Shown: positions 27,982-40,415, counted from the first letter of the stretch. The stretch: DNA of 64,000 nt from Pilibacter termitis (GCF_900167335.1 NZ_FUXI01000012.1:16181-80180); one strand, 5' to 3'. Program-made: numbers and translations. The notes: generated by a model not told the origin, from the sequence alone.

Positions 27982-28557
27982 ATGGAAAAAAATAAAGATT
28001 ACTATGAAAAAATTGCATCGCAAGAAGAATTTCTCGAATGGTATCATACGCAAGATGAGCCGAAATATGAGAAACCAAGTGTCACAGTCGATATTGTGAT
28101 TTTTACACCAGAAAAATCAAAAATTTTGCTCATCCAAAGAGCTGCAAATCCATTTCGAGATTTTTGGGCATTGCCGGGCGGATTTGTCAATAAGCTAGAG
28201 CCTAGTGAAATGGCTGTTTTGCGTGAAACCAAAGAAGAGACAGGGGTGGAAGTAACGCAAGAAAACATTGCTCAATTTTACACGTTCACCACGCCAAATC
28301 GCGACCCTCGTGGCTGGGTCATTAGCATTGCCTATTTCGCTGTACTCCCTGATATTCCTACACCGATTGCAGATGATGATGCCAAAGCGGCAAAATGGTT
28401 TTCAATCAAAGAAGAGAACGGGGAGCTTTTAATCGGGGAAAATATGCGTCTTTCCTTGCATGACGGCGAAAATAAAGGCACGAATAAAATGGCATTTGAC
28501 CATGCAAATGTAATCACAATGGCTTGGAAGAAAATGCGTGAAAATCAGCAATTTTAA
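27982..28557 (+). CDS. Nudix hydrolase, ADP-ribose pyrophosphatase-like
   Basis: 191 aa from the ATG at 27982 (CGGAGG 7 bp upstream). The Nudix box G-x5-E-x7-RE-x2-EE-x-G is seen as GFVNKLEPSEMAVLRETKEE followed by TGV. An N-terminal 45 residues and the TPNRDPRGWVISIAYFAVL segment resemble the ADP-ribose/NADH-type Nudix proteins related to NrtR, but there is no C-terminal winged helix, so it is an enzyme rather than a regulator. It stands alone with its own promoter and terminator. Confidence 0.85.
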   Translation: MEKNKDYYEKIASQEEFLEWYHTQDEPKYEKPSVTVDIVIFTPEKSKILLIQRAANPFRDFWALPGGFVNKLEPSEMAVLRETKEETGVEVTQENIAQFYTFTTPNRDPRGWVISIAYFAVLPDIPTPIADDDAKAAKWFSIKEENGELLIGENMRLSLHDGENKGTNKMAFDHANVITMAWKKMRENQQF

Positions 28558-28574
28558 AAGACATCTCTAAAAAC

Positions 28575-28612
28575 AAAAGTCTCCTATTCACAATGAACAA
28601 TAGGAGACTTTT
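28575..28612. terminator. Terminator of the Nudix gene
   Basis: AAAAGTCTCCTATT / AATAGGAGACTTTT hairpin 18 bp after the stop codon. Confidence 0.85.
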
Positions 28613-28629
28613 CCTTATGCTGAGAAATT

Positions 28630-28720
28630 GGGCAACTCTAAAAACTTGCACTTATCCCCAATTGCTAGTTTTCCGTTTTTCTTCTTCAATCTCCTTGAAC
28701 TTATCTAGCTACGAAGTACC
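28630..28720 (+). repeat. Truncated element A carrying the start of an element B
   Basis: GGGCAACTCTAAAAACTTGC begins the A sequence, which runs to CTCCTTGAAC. It is then followed by TTATCTAGCTACGAAG, the left end of element B, at the same internal place as in the composite copy at 43104..43380. The right half of both is lost at the end of the glucosidase gene. Confidence 0.65.
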
Positions 28721-28723
28721 CAA

Positions 28724-31479
<2,756 letters not shown>

Positions 31480-31508
31480 CTTGTTTAAAATTCCTTTCTG
31501 TGATAAAC

Positions 31509-31524
31509 TTTTCTCATGAGAAAA
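31509..31524. promoter_or_regulatory. Palindrome in the EIIC leader, candidate operator
   Basis: Perfect 16-bp palindrome TTTTCTCATGAGAAAA, 30 bp upstream of the EIIC start codon. Confidence 0.45.
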
Positions 31525-31614
31525 TTGAAATTGATATAAGCCTATGTGTTTATCATAACGTTTATTGAGAGGGCTTTCTGTTTTTTTATTGAAAGAGAAA
31601 CATAGAATGAAATC

Positions 31615-31631
31615 CTTTCATATTGTGAAAG
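31615..31631. promoter_or_regulatory. Palindrome in front of the RpiR gene, candidate operator
   Basis: CTTTCA-TATTG-TGAAAG, an interrupted 6-5-6 palindrome 46 bp before the regulator's start codon. A weaker CTTTC...GAAAG pair lies at 31574..31595. Confidence 0.45.
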
Positions 31632-31676
31632 AAAATAACAAGTATCTCAAAAAAATAGGAGAATAAAAGGGGAAAT

Positions 31677-32483
31677 ATGGAAATTTCGGACATTGTAAGA
31701 AAACTACAAGATATTGCTACAACAACAGATAATGAGACAAAAGCAATCATTGCGAACACTTTATTGCTCTCCATTTCAAAAAACGATAAGAAATTATCTT
31801 TGGAGAGTCTTGCTGAAAAATCTCACGTCTCGCCTGCAACGTTGGTGAGGTTTCTACAAAAACTAGGATATAGCAACTATGCAGAGTACAATCAATCCAT
31901 TGCCACCTATCGAAAACGAATTTATTCAGACAATTTAAACAAGCAAAAAGCGGTGTTTGAAAAAAACAATTCCTTTGAAAACAATCTCGAACGATATGGT
32001 AAACTCGTTCAAAATTCCATTGCGAAAATGATTGGGGCAATAGATAAAGAACAAGTAGATAGATTTTGTGCGAAAATTTACGAACATGAACATATTTATT
32101 TTTTCGGTGTGCAATCTAGTGGAGCGATTTTGCGAGAATTGCAATATTCGTTTTTAAATGTTGGCAAGTTTATTCATTATGCTGACGGTCGATTAAAGCA
32201 AAAAAATAATACAAAATCTATTAAAGGGGGAAGTTTAATTGTCGTTTTATCCGTCTATGGCAATTTTTTTCCGCATATGGCAGAAACACTTTGGGAATTT
32301 AATTTCGAGGAAAATGAAACAATCTTGATAACGGGAAACACACAAGCAAAAATTGTCCGTTTATTTGATGAAGTCGTCAATCTAAGCAATCCTTTATCCA
32401 TGACCACAGGTTCATACCAAGCACAAGTATTTGCAGATATTTTGATCAGTCGCTATCGTGAACTTTATGTACTGGAAAAATAA
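31677..32483 (+). CDS. RpiR-family transcriptional regulator
   Basis: 268 aa. The N-terminal HTH_6 domain (about residues 1-75) has the recognition segment SLAEKSHVSPATLVRFLQKLGY. The C-terminal SIS sugar-isomerase domain (about 115-255) contains FFGVQSSGAIL and would bind a phosphosugar. It is divergent from the EIIC-glucosidase operon and probably controls it in response to phosphorylated beta-glucosides. GGGG precedes the ATG. Confidence 0.88.
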   Translation: MEISDIVRKLQDIATTTDNETKAIIANTLLLSISKNDKKLSLESLAEKSHVSPATLVRFLQKLGYSNYAEYNQSIATYRKRIYSDNLNKQKAVFEKNNSFENNLERYGKLVQNSIAKMIGAIDKEQVDRFCAKIYEHEHIYFFGVQSSGAILRELQYSFLNVGKFIHYADGRLKQKNNTKSIKGGSLIVVLSVYGNFFPHMAETLWEFNFEENETILITGNTQAKIVRLFDEVVNLSNPLSMTTGSYQAQVFADILISRYRELYVLEK

Positions 32484-32518
32484 AAACTCGTAAGAAACTG
32501 ATTTCTTGCGAGTTTTTT
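32482..32518 (+). terminator. Terminator of the RpiR gene
   Basis: AAAAACTCGTAAGAAA / TTTCTTGCGAGTTTTT hairpin directly at the stop codon, followed immediately by an element A copy. Confidence 0.85.
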
Positions 32519-32519
32519 A

Positions 32520-32590
32520 GGATACCTCTAAAAACTCCGGTTAAGCCAAAACTAGCAATTTTGGGTAAGCGTGAGTTTTTAGAGGTACCC
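32520..32590 (-). repeat. Element A, short copy in reverse orientation
   Basis: TA-GGATACCTCTAAAAACTC at the left end and GAGTTTTTAGAGGTACCC at the right. The interior reads CGGTTAAGCCAAAACTAGCAATTTTGGGTAAGC, the fused arms of the 155-bp form with its centre missing. Confidence 0.8.
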
Positions 32591-32602
32591 TTTAGTTCAT
32601 TT

Positions 32603-33679
32603 TTAATTTTTAAAATACCCTTGTCTTACCTCAAAGCGTTTCTCACCAAGGGTGATAAGCTCTTTAATCAAATCGCTATACGAAAGTCCCATGTTTTCCC
32701 AAAGAAGTGGGTACATAGAAAATTGCGTAAAGCCGGGCATTGTGTTTAATTCATTTAAGAATAATTCTCCGTTTTTTGTTAAAAAGAAATCTGCTCGACT
32801 CAATCCAGAACCGTCTAAAATTTGGAATGCACGTTTGGCATATTCACGTGCTTTGACAACAATTTCACTTTCTACTTCTGCTGGAATTGCCATTTGGATT
32901 TTATTGTCAATATATTTTTCATTATAATCGTAAAACGCAGCCTCTTTGACAATTTCACCGGGAAGAGTTGTTTTAACCTCCTCGTTTCCTAGTAGACCAA
33001 TTTCAATTTCTCTGGCATCAATTCCTTGTTCTACGATTACACGACTGTCATATTCAAAGGCAAGCTCAAATGCTTTTTGCAATTCTTGCCTATTTTCTAC
33101 TTTTGAAATCCCCACGCTAGACCCCATATTCGCAGGTTTGACAAATAGAGGATAAACAAGCGTTCCTTCGCACAAATCAAAAATCGTCTTAGGTGAAGTT
33201 TTCCACTCATTTCGCAAAACGGGTACAAATGGTACTTGTGGAATCCCTGCTACTTGCAAAAGATGTTTGGTCATAATTTTATCCATACCATTGGCACTTG
33301 CCAAAACACCTGAGCCGACATATGCCATTTTAATCGTTTCAAAAAAGCCTTGAATTGTTCCGTCTTCGCCCATTGGTCCGTGAAGAACAGGAAAGGCGAT
33401 TGCACCTTTTTCGTAAATTTCACTTGGTGAAATGATAACACCTGTATAATCTGGTGCGTCATCTTCCTTTGAAATGGCATAGCTTAAATGCAACTCTCCC
33501 TCATTTTTCGGTGGTGCGGTAAAAAGTGTTCCTTTTACCCAATCCCCTTCTTTTGAGATAAAAACAGTTTGCACTTCTACTTGTGTGTAATCCATTGCTT
33601 TCAAAACAGAAAACGCACTCCAAACCGAAACCTCACGCTCTGCTGAACGTCCTCCATAAATTAAAACGATTTTTTTCAA
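32603..33679 (-). CDS. ddl: D-alanine--D-alanine ligase
   Basis: 358 aa from a TTG at 33679, chosen because GGAGG lies 7 bp upstream; the track of upstream codons overlaps that site. It makes D-Ala-D-Ala for peptidoglycan precursors. ATP-grasp blocks VKPANMGSSVGISKV and LNELNTMPGFTQFSMYP are clear. The FYDYNEKY segment carries the tyrosine that goes with D-Ala (vancomycin-susceptible) specificity rather than the D-Lac type. It stands alone; murF is not adjacent. Confidence 0.93.
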   Translation of the reverse strand: MKKIVLIYGGRSAEREVSVWSAFSVLKAMDYTQVEVQTVFISKEGDWVKGTLFTAPPKNEGELHLSYAISKEDDAPDYTGVIISPSEIYEKGAIAFPVLHGPMGEDGTIQGFFETIKMAYVGSGVLASANGMDKIMTKHLLQVAGIPQVPFVPVLRNEWKTSPKTIFDLCEGTLVYPLFVKPANMGSSVGISKVENRQELQKAFELAFEYDSRVIVEQGIDAREIEIGLLGNEEVKTTLPGEIVKEAAFYDYNEKYIDNKIQMAIPAEVESEIVVKAREYAKRAFQILDGSGLSRADFFLTKNGELFLNELNTMPGFTQFSMYPLLWENMGLSYSDLIKELITLGEKRFEVRQGYFKN

Positions 33680-33726
33680 TTGATATTCCTCCAAATAATC
33701 AGTATTCTCTCATGTGAATTATCTTA

Positions 33727-34185
33727 TCATACTTTACTCGTTTCTTCTTGTAATAATTCGATTAATTTTTGCTGAAATTCATCATGATTTTCCTTAGTAA
33801 AAGGTTTTGGTCCTTTTGTCCGTTTGCCTGCTGCACGTGTTAGTTGCCCAAAATAACGATTGGCAAGCAATCCGTCAATGTTTTCTGTCGTATATTCAAA
33901 CCCAAGCTGATGCAATACTCTAGCACCTTTTGGCAAGACAAGCGAGGCAAGTCCATAATCCTGTGTCACAAGAATATCCCCTGCTTGAATAAGTTGCACA
34001 ATCCGAAAATCAGCCGAATCTGCTCCAGCATCCACATAGACCATTTCCACATACTCAGGAATTTTTTTCGTAGAATAGTGGTCAACACTTGTCACCACAA
34101 GCACTTGTTCGCCAAACGCCTCAGCTATGCGAAAAACATCTTCTTTTACAGGCGAACCATCGCCATCAATTACTATTTTTCTCAT
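33727..34185 (-). CDS. YaiI/YqxD family protein (DUF188)
   Basis: 152 aa. The opening [22 protein letters not shown] with an early acidic site, [14 protein letters not shown] and [15 protein letters not shown] are family hallmarks of a PIN-like fold, so RNase activity is suggested but the role is unknown. The ATG overlaps the recR stop (ATGA), so it is translationally coupled to recR. Confidence 0.88.
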   Translation of the reverse strand: MRKIVIDGDGSPVKEDVFRIAEAFGEQVLVVTSVDHYSTKKIPEYVEMVYVDAGADSADFRIVQLIQAGDILVTQDYGLASLVLPKGARVLHQLGFEYTTENIDGLLANRYFGQLTRAAGKRTKGPKPFTKENHDEFQQKLIELLQEETSKV

Positions 34186-34775
34186 AACTCTCGCCGTCCT
34201 TCTACTGCTTTGAGCAAGGTCACCTCATCAGCATACTCAATATCACTGCCGACTGACAATCCATGTGCAAGTCGTGTTACTTTGATTCCTGCTGGTTTAA
34301 TCAAACGAGAAAGGTACATTGCAGTCGCCTCTCCCTCCGTTGTCGCATTCGTTGCCAAAATAACTTCTTGCACCACTTCGTCATGGAGTCGTGTAATCAA
34401 GCTGGCAATATTAATATCCTCTGGTCCTGTTCCTTCCATTGGCGAAAGCACTCCATTTAACACATGATAAAGCCCACGAAATTCTCGCATACGCTCCATT
34501 GCCAAAACATCTTTTGGCTCTTCCACGACTAAAATAACCGATTTGTCACGCATTTCATCTTGACAAATATCGCAAGGGTCTTCCTCTGTCAAATTGCCAC
34601 AAATGCTACAAAAATGTAAATCACGTTTCGCAGAAAGAAGGGATTTTGCAAACGAGGCGACATCTTCTTCTTTCATATCTATCGTATAAAACGCAAGCCG
34701 AGTTGCAGTTTTTTGCCCAATCCCCGGCAATTTCATAAAACTCTCAATCAACTTCGCTATTGGTTCTGGATACAC
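34182..34775 (-). CDS. recR: Recombination mediator RecR
   Basis: 197 aa, family length, from a GTG with AAGGAAG upstream. An N-terminal helix-hairpin-helix ([15 protein letters not shown]) binds DNA. The zinc finger [16 protein letters not shown] is followed by a Toprim domain ([16 protein letters not shown]). RecR works with RecF/RecO to load RecA at gaps. dnaX and the YbaB gene, its usual neighbours, are not adjacent. It is followed by the overlapping yaiI-like gene. Confidence 0.95.
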   Translation of the reverse strand: MYPEPIAKLIESFMKLPGIGQKTATRLAFYTIDMKEEDVASFAKSLLSAKRDLHFCSICGNLTEEDPCDICQDEMRDKSVILVVEEPKDVLAMERMREFRGLYHVLNGVLSPMEGTGPEDINIASLITRLHDEVVQEVILATNATTEGEATAMYLSRLIKPAGIKVTRLAHGLSVGSDIEYADEVTLLKAVEGRREL

Positions 34776-35127
34776 AACTTCACTTCCTTTTATTCTTTAA
34801 ATGATTGCTCTTTTTATTTGTTTGGCTCGAGTTTTTAGTTCTGAGTCTTTGGTTTCTATTTTACCATAAAAAAGAAAAGAGATTATTAAAATATTTATTC
34901 CTGATAAGAAGGCTTTTCTCTATTTATCCTATTTTCCTTAAAAACAAAATATCCTTGACAAAGAAAATCAAAAAATACCAATTCAAGATAAACGGAAATT
35001 TTTTTGAAGACACTCAATAGATTAAAAGACTTTAAGGAAAATAGAAAAATCGCAAAAACTTCATTTTCTAAAATGTTGATTTCATGCGATTTTTCCTATT
35101 TTTAGATTATTTAATTCTACTTATGTC
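34776..35127. other. Intergenic region with helicase terminator
   Basis: About 350 bp of AT-rich sequence. A TTG-initiated 71-codon frame on the plus strand has no ribosome site and biased composition, so it is not called. The hairpin AAAAATCGCA / TGCGATTTTT at 35045..35094 is a plausible terminator for the helicase-nuclease gene on the minus strand. Confidence 0.6.
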
Positions 35128-38070
35128 TTAATAAACAGCTATTATTACTTCGCCTTTTAGCTCAATTCTCTTCTTTTTTTGCAAATACAAAAATGCTTTT
35201 TCATAAATATCTTTATAACCTTGTGTCAATCTTTCTTTACCAAAAACTTTTTTATTAATATGTCGCATTAAATCATGCATTTCATACCCTACATACTTAT
35301 TAGCTACAAGCATGATAATATCTGAAAGTGCTGGAATGTCATCTTTAAAAACATAGACTCCCTCAGAGTAAAAGGGTAGTACATTATCAACCGCCATATC
35401 AACAGGAACAAATTTAATTTTCTCCTTTAAAGTTTCTCTATCCTTTAGAGTCTCTCCACCAGATTCTGAATATTCCTGAATAGCCTTTTCTATCGTATCA
35501 ATTAAACGTATTTTTTCATTCTGATTGTCATGAATCCAAGTGGTAGACCAAATTCTATAAAAACTCCAACCTTTAGATTCTAATATCTCTTGTCTTAATC
35601 TATCCCTATCTCGTGCTGTTCTTGAAGAATGATATGCTGCTCCATCACATTCAATAGCTAAAACATATCTCCCCGGTATATTTGGGTGAATAACTGCCAT
35701 ATCTATTCGGTAACCAGATGCACCAACTTGCGTATGAACTTTATATCCTCTTTGCGTAAGATAGTCATAAACATTCTCTTCAAAATCAGAATCAAATTCT
35801 GTTCCATGATCTTCTTCTAACAGATTATAACCAATTAATGCTCCTACTCCTTTTTCAGCAAATTCCAAGAAGTCTCTGAACACTACAAGATTTTCATTAT
35901 TACTTTTATCAACTGATAAATCTATCCCTCTCAAACTAGAAACTACGTGCATAGTTTCTCTTGAACGAGAGACTGCCACATTTAATCTCCTTTCGCCACC
36001 AGATTGTATAAGTGGTCCGAAATTCATCCTTAGTTTACCTTGAGGGTCTTTACCATAACCTACACTAAGAATAATAATGTCTCGTTCATCCCCTTGAACA
36101 TTTTCTAAATTTTTAATAAAAAACGGCTCACTTTTATTTTCATCAAAAAAAGATTCTAATTCCTTATGTTGTTCACGTAATTCAAGCACCTTATCCTCGA
36201 TTATTTCTGTCTGCGATTTCCCAAAGGCAACTACTCCTAGTGACTTTTCAGGATAGTTTACAGCAAAATCATATATTAGTTGAGTTACTTTTTCCGCTTC
36301 AATAGTATTTCCATATTTCGATTCCCATACTCCGTTTTCCACATGAGTAAACCGCACATTACTATGGACATCTAAGTTGTCCGTTGGAAAAGTAAACAAT
36401 CGATCATTATAAAACTTCTTATTTGAAAAAGTAATAAGCGATTCATCTTTGCTCCGATAGTGCCAATTAAGGTATGTTTCTGGAATCTTCACACTTAATT
36501 CATCTAAAATTGATTCTAAATCTTGAATGTCTTCTTCATCATCTTCTTCATTTTCACTTGACGAATTAAAAAATGATGTAGGTGGCATTTGCTTACTATC
36601 ACCTGCGACTATAACTTGTTTCCCTCTACTAATAGCTGCAACTGCAAATTCTGGCCTTACTTGTGATGCCTCATCAAATATCACTAAATCAAATTCCCAA
36701 TCAGAATTTGATGAAAAATAAGTGCTGACCGTCAAAGGCGACATCATAATACAAGGTTTCAGTCGAGGAAGTAATGTTGGAAGGTTTTCGATAAGTTTGC
36801 GAGTTGGCAACAATCTTGCTTTTTTCGTCAACTCTTTTTTTAAAATTTCTATCTCACCACCAGTTGTTTTTACATTTTCATTTGTATTTGGTAATCTATC
36901 AACAAGTGCATTAAAAATCCTAATACGTGCCAAATCAAAAGTACTTTTATCCTCTTTTTTAAAATTATCTACTTTATCCATTATTGCTTTCGTCGATAAA
37001 TTGGTTATTGAATTGTACTCAGGGATATTTTCCAATACTAATAAAATAAATCTTTTTAAAAATACAAGTTCAACATTTTTTGCTTGTATTTCTATTCCTT
37101 CCACTTTTTCAATAAAATCATCTAACCGATATTCCTTTAACAATTCCTCCTTTATTCGTTTGTAATCAAAAAACTCCTCTTTAGTATTAAACTCCAACTC
37201 TTGAATATATTTTAAAACCTCTTGCATATTGAGCGGAACATTTTCAAAATAATTACTAAATTTAGCGAGTAATTCCGTGATTTTGCCATCCGATTTCTCT
37301 TTCTTATCCGCCAACTCCACCACTTTAGTCCAGTCAACAACATTTACTCCTTCAACAATATTTTGAATGGTCGTTAGAGAGATAAGCCAAATATTATTTT
37401 CATAACAAATATTCTTTATACTCTCCCCCCAAGAAATTCCTTTTTTTAACTGAGTTAATTCTTCATCAGAAAGATTTTGACTCACGTTTAAAATTTTAGA
37501 TAATCTTTGCTCATAACTCTCCAATTTTTTAGTTTGTTCAGTCATAATACGTGATTTGGAATGAATAGTTGCTAGTTTCTCAACATTGCTTATTAGTCCT
37601 TCGTAATTTAACTTGAGTTCCTTCGTTAGTCGTTTATTCTTTTGGAAAATTTCTTTATACTCCGTTGAAAACAAACGTTTCAAAAATGATTTATATTCAA
37701 ATTTCAATATTTTTACAAGTTTTTCAACTTCTTCTATTTCTAAAAATTCATCTTCAAAAACAGTCTTGATTTGACTTTCCGTTGAGGAAATTTCTTCAGC
37801 AATAACTCGTTTTTCCATTCTTAATGATTCAATTTCATTCATTTTAGCCAATACGGTGGATAAATCTAATTCTAACCACTCAGAATTCATCTTCCCTTCC
37901 CTTGCAATAGTAGTTCTATGCAGTTTTTCGACAAATTCCTTCAATGTCATTGAAGATACTTTATTAGGAAAGACACTCAAAATCTTGTATTCTAAGTCAA
38001 AAAAATTATCTCCTTCTAATTTCAATTCATCAAAAAGATTAGAGATTTCCGTTCCTTTTGTAAAACTCAT
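35128..38070 (-). CDS. C-terminal part of split DUF4011-type helicase with Vsr-like nuclease
   Basis: 980 aa, in the same frame as the preceding ORF and separated from it by one TAA. Residues 90-200 are coiled-coil-like. Superfamily 1 motifs follow: DEASQ (466-470, motif II), GDSKQMPP (490-497, III), NWHYRS (535-540, IV), QGDERD (659-664) and RRLNVAVSRSR (694-704, VI). Residues 760-860 form a Vsr/MTES_1575-type endonuclease domain with D790 in YRIDMAV, E807 in AIECDG, H814 and W845. A DUF3320-like tail ends the protein. Such fused proteins are associated with antiviral defence. The ATG directly follows the TAA with AAAGGA before it, so reinitiation is possible. Without its partner it lacks Walker A. 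Confidence 0.85.
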   Translation of the reverse strand: MSFTKGTEISNLFDELKLEGDNFFDLEYKILSVFPNKVSSMTLKEFVEKLHRTTIAREGKMNSEWLELDLSTVLAKMNEIESLRMEKRVIAEEISSTESQIKTVFEDEFLEIEEVEKLVKILKFEYKSFLKRLFSTEYKEIFQKNKRLTKELKLNYEGLISNVEKLATIHSKSRIMTEQTKKLESYEQRLSKILNVSQNLSDEELTQLKKGISWGESIKNICYENNIWLISLTTIQNIVEGVNVVDWTKVVELADKKEKSDGKITELLAKFSNYFENVPLNMQEVLKYIQELEFNTKEEFFDYKRIKEELLKEYRLDDFIEKVEGIEIQAKNVELVFLKRFILLVLENIPEYNSITNLSTKAIMDKVDNFKKEDKSTFDLARIRIFNALVDRLPNTNENVKTTGGEIEILKKELTKKARLLPTRKLIENLPTLLPRLKPCIMMSPLTVSTYFSSNSDWEFDLVIFDEASQVRPEFAVAAISRGKQVIVAGDSKQMPPTSFFNSSSENEEDDEEDIQDLESILDELSVKIPETYLNWHYRSKDESLITFSNKKFYNDRLFTFPTDNLDVHSNVRFTHVENGVWESKYGNTIEAEKVTQLIYDFAVNYPEKSLGVVAFGKSQTEIIEDKVLELREQHKELESFFDENKSEPFFIKNLENVQGDERDIIILSVGYGKDPQGKLRMNFGPLIQSGGERRLNVAVSRSRETMHVVSSLRGIDLSVDKSNNENLVVFRDFLEFAEKGVGALIGYNLLEEDHGTEFDSDFEENVYDYLTQRGYKVHTQVGASGYRIDMAVIHPNIPGRYVLAIECDGAAYHSSRTARDRDRLRQEILESKGWSFYRIWSTTWIHDNQNEKIRLIDTIEKAIQEYSESGGETLKDRETLKEKIKFVPVDMAVDNVLPFYSEGVYVFKDDIPALSDIIMLVANKYVGYEMHDLMRHINKKVFGKERLTQGYKDIYEKAFLYLQKKKRIELKGEVIIAVY

Positions 38071-39483
38071 TTATCCTTTGAAATTTTTCCAGCCATTATC
38101 TTTATGTCTGAACGTGGAAGTAATATACATTTTTCCTAACTCATGAATTTTTTGAAATAATACTTCCATTTTTTCATATTTTAAAGACAACAACTTCTTA
38201 TCAACTGAAAACAATAAATCGTCTTCCAAAAGAACTTTTGATAATTTAGCGTGCAATTCATAAAAAGACTTTCCTGTTGAATTCTCTTGACTATGAACTA
38301 ATTCTGTATAACTATTTAATTCATGTACTTTTTTATCCAGCAATTCATAGCGAGACGAATCTTCTTCTCTAAACTTATGTGGATTAGATGAAAGGTTATA
38401 AACCTGTTCCAACTGTTCTCTAATATCACTTTTTTTCTGTTTAGTATTGTGTAATGTCAACAAAAAATCAGCAAGCCCTTTTTCTTTCAATTTTTGATAA
38501 ACAACTTCAAGTGCTGCTTGTTTTTCTGAAACAAAAAGAATTTTCTTCCCCAAACCTAATTGTTCGGCAATAATGTTTGATATTGTTTGGCTTTTTCCAG
38601 TTCCCGGAGGTCCTTGCAAAACAAAACTATCTCCTCTTCTTGCACGACTAATCGCCTCTTGCTGACTTGAATCGGCATCTAATATTTGTAAGCGACTTTT
38701 AGAACTTTCACTTTTCAAGTCTATTTCTTCATTGTATTCATCAAATAATTTTCCTACCACTTCATCCTTCACTCCAGAGATTGCTTTGATAAATGGATTA
38801 TTACGAATCATTTCTTTATTGTTTTCAAGGTCTTTTTGGATTACTAAATTTTGAAAATTAAAAGTATCTATAAACACTTGTCTTGAAATCGACCAGTCAA
38901 AGCCAATTATACAAGACTCGATATATGATAATGACTCAGATATATTTTTAAACTCATATTTTTCATCTATTTCAATCCCAAAATCATCAAAAAGTTTTTT
39001 TAGTATTACTGGATTAAAAGAAATTTCTTCATCTTCTTTTCTTGAAATTTGAATAGGTGACTTTAAATTCTCTCTTTTTATTTGAATTGGAACTAAAATA
39101 AGCGGAGATTGAAATTCTTTGGAATGATTATCATTTTCTTTCCAACATAACAATCCGAAAGCAACATAACCTATATTAAACCCCAATTCGTCATCCGCTT
39201 GTTTAATTTGTTTCCTAATATAGTCAAGTTTTCTTGTTCGGTCTTTAATCTTTTTATTTTCTTCATTACTGGATGAAGTAGTCATGACTTCAAACAGATA
39301 ACCTTCCCCTTCCATCAAATCTGTGAACAAAGTTTCAATTTCACCTTCTTTTGAAAGTTCAAATGTCCCTGTTTTTCTCGGTTTAAAATTCAGTAAATGG
39401 TTCTTTTTTGAAAGATCTAATAATTTTTTATTCCATTGTTCAAATTTCTGTTCAAAAAAACCACCTTTTCCACTTTCCTGCAT
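38071..39483 (-). CDS. N-terminal part of split DUF4011-type helicase
   Basis: 470 aa. Residues 10-200 form the DUF4011-like N-terminal domain (EQWNKKLLDLSKKNHLLNFK at the start). The helicase begins with a Q-motif-like LDADSSQQEAISRARRG and Walker A GPPGTGKS at 291-298. The protein stops at 470, between motif Ia and motif II, exactly where the next ORF continues the same frame after a TAA. Joined, they give about 1451 residues, a normal size for this helicase-nuclease family. A GGAGGG site precedes the ATG; TATAAT lies at 39519..39524. Confidence 0.87.
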   Translation of the reverse strand: MQESGKGGFFEQKFEQWNKKLLDLSKKNHLLNFKPRKTGTFELSKEGEIETLFTDLMEGEGYLFEVMTTSSSNEENKKIKDRTRKLDYIRKQIKQADDELGFNIGYVAFGLLCWKENDNHSKEFQSPLILVPIQIKRENLKSPIQISRKEDEEISFNPVILKKLFDDFGIEIDEKYEFKNISESLSYIESCIIGFDWSISRQVFIDTFNFQNLVIQKDLENNKEMIRNNPFIKAISGVKDEVVGKLFDEYNEEIDLKSESSKSRLQILDADSSQQEAISRARRGDSFVLQGPPGTGKSQTISNIIAEQLGLGKKILFVSEKQAALEVVYQKLKEKGLADFLLTLHNTKQKKSDIREQLEQVYNLSSNPHKFREEDSSRYELLDKKVHELNSYTELVHSQENSTGKSFYELHAKLSKVLLEDDLLFSVDKKLLSLKYEKMEVLFQKIHELGKMYITSTFRHKDNGWKNFKG

Positions 39484-39589
39484 ACAATATTTCCCTCCAT
39501 TTTTTCTTGTTTGCTGACATTATATCATAATTAGTCATAATTCAATTCATAAAAATAATACTACCTTTAAAAAAACATGTATAATTATA

Positions 39590-39652
39590 GGTACTTCTAA
39601 AAAACGCCTGAAACTAGCAATTTGGGATAAGCGTGAGTTTTTAGAAGTAACC
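39590..39652 (-). repeat. Element A, short copy in reverse orientation upstream of the helicase gene
   Basis: TA-GGTACTTCTAAAAAAC at the left and GTGAGTTTTTAGAAGTAACC-TTATA at the right, interior AACTAGCAATTTGGGATAAGC. The remainder of 39484..39784 is AT-rich and holds only the helicase promoter. Confidence 0.75.
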
Positions 39653-39784
39653 TTATACTTAATATCAATGACTCCTCCTGCAAAACAACAAAAAACACAT
39701 CATTTTTTTACAAACCGTCAACATAGTTTATTGAATATAAAATAATTTTATAGTTCTACTTATCTTTAAACCATTGTAAATAAA

Positions 39785-40312
39785 TTATTCCAACCTTAAA
39801 ATCTCCCTTTCCACCTCCAGCCAATCCGCACATCTCATTTCATAGTTAATTTCTGCATTATGCGGGGAAGAAAATAAAATGCCCACGCCTTTAAATCCGT
39901 CAAAATTTCTTACATGGTCGTCAATTAATACATCTAGGTCTAACAAGTATTTGCTTGCGGTAAATACTACTCTATCTTTTGAAATAACGGGGAAATATTT
40001 TTCCAACCAGCTCAATTTGTCCACCATACTATTTGGAAACATGATTGCCGAGCTGACAATGAAAAGTTCATGTCGTTCGCTCAATCTTTCGACTACTTCT
40101 TGCGAATGTGGTAATGGTGGAAATCTCAAAAAGTGTCCCGGAAAATTGCGTGCCATTCGCATTGCTTTTGATTTTTCTGGATATTTATGGTCAACATATT
40201 GATTCCCTAGTGTTTCCTTTGTTAACTGTTCATCAAACAACTGATTGTGCAATTGAATATCACACAGAAAAAAATCAGCTAAAACTTCGTCCATATCAAT
40301 ACCTATTTTCAT
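39785..40312 (-). CDS. 5'(3')-deoxyribonucleotidase (NT5C type)
   Basis: 175 aa, HAD superfamily. Motif I is IGIDMDEVLADF, where the DxD pair is followed by E-V-L-A as in deoxyribonucleotidases. Motif II is the SSA of LFIVSSAIMF and motif IV LDVLIDDHVRNFDGF. It dephosphorylates deoxynucleoside monophosphates. GAGGTGAAGA precedes the ATG. Single gene between element A copies. Confidence 0.85.
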   Translation of the reverse strand: MKIGIDMDEVLADFFLCDIQLHNQLFDEQLTKETLGNQYVDHKYPEKSKAMRMARNFPGHFLRFPPLPHSQEVVERLSERHELFIVSSAIMFPNSMVDKLSWLEKYFPVISKDRVVFTASKYLLDLDVLIDDHVRNFDGFKGVGILFSSPHNAEINYEMRCADWLEVEREILRLE

Positions 40313-40369
40313 TTCTTCACCTCTGTTATTTGTGCTTTGTGTATGTACTTCTCTAAAAAAGTTTTTTAA

Positions 40370-40415
40370 GGGTACCTCTAAAAACTCACGCTGAAACGAA
40401 GTTTTCAGAGATACC
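40370..40415 (+). repeat. Element A, 46-bp copy
   Basis: GGGTACCTCTAAAAACTCACGCTGAAACGAAG followed by TTTTCAGAGATACC; a palindrome in which most of the interior is lost. It lies between the nucleotidase start and the end of the coiled-coil gene. Confidence 0.65.

Noticed and set aside
34805..35020. 71-codon plus-strand frame after recR
   Set aside because: TTG start without ribosome site, strongly AT-driven composition, no recognisable domain.
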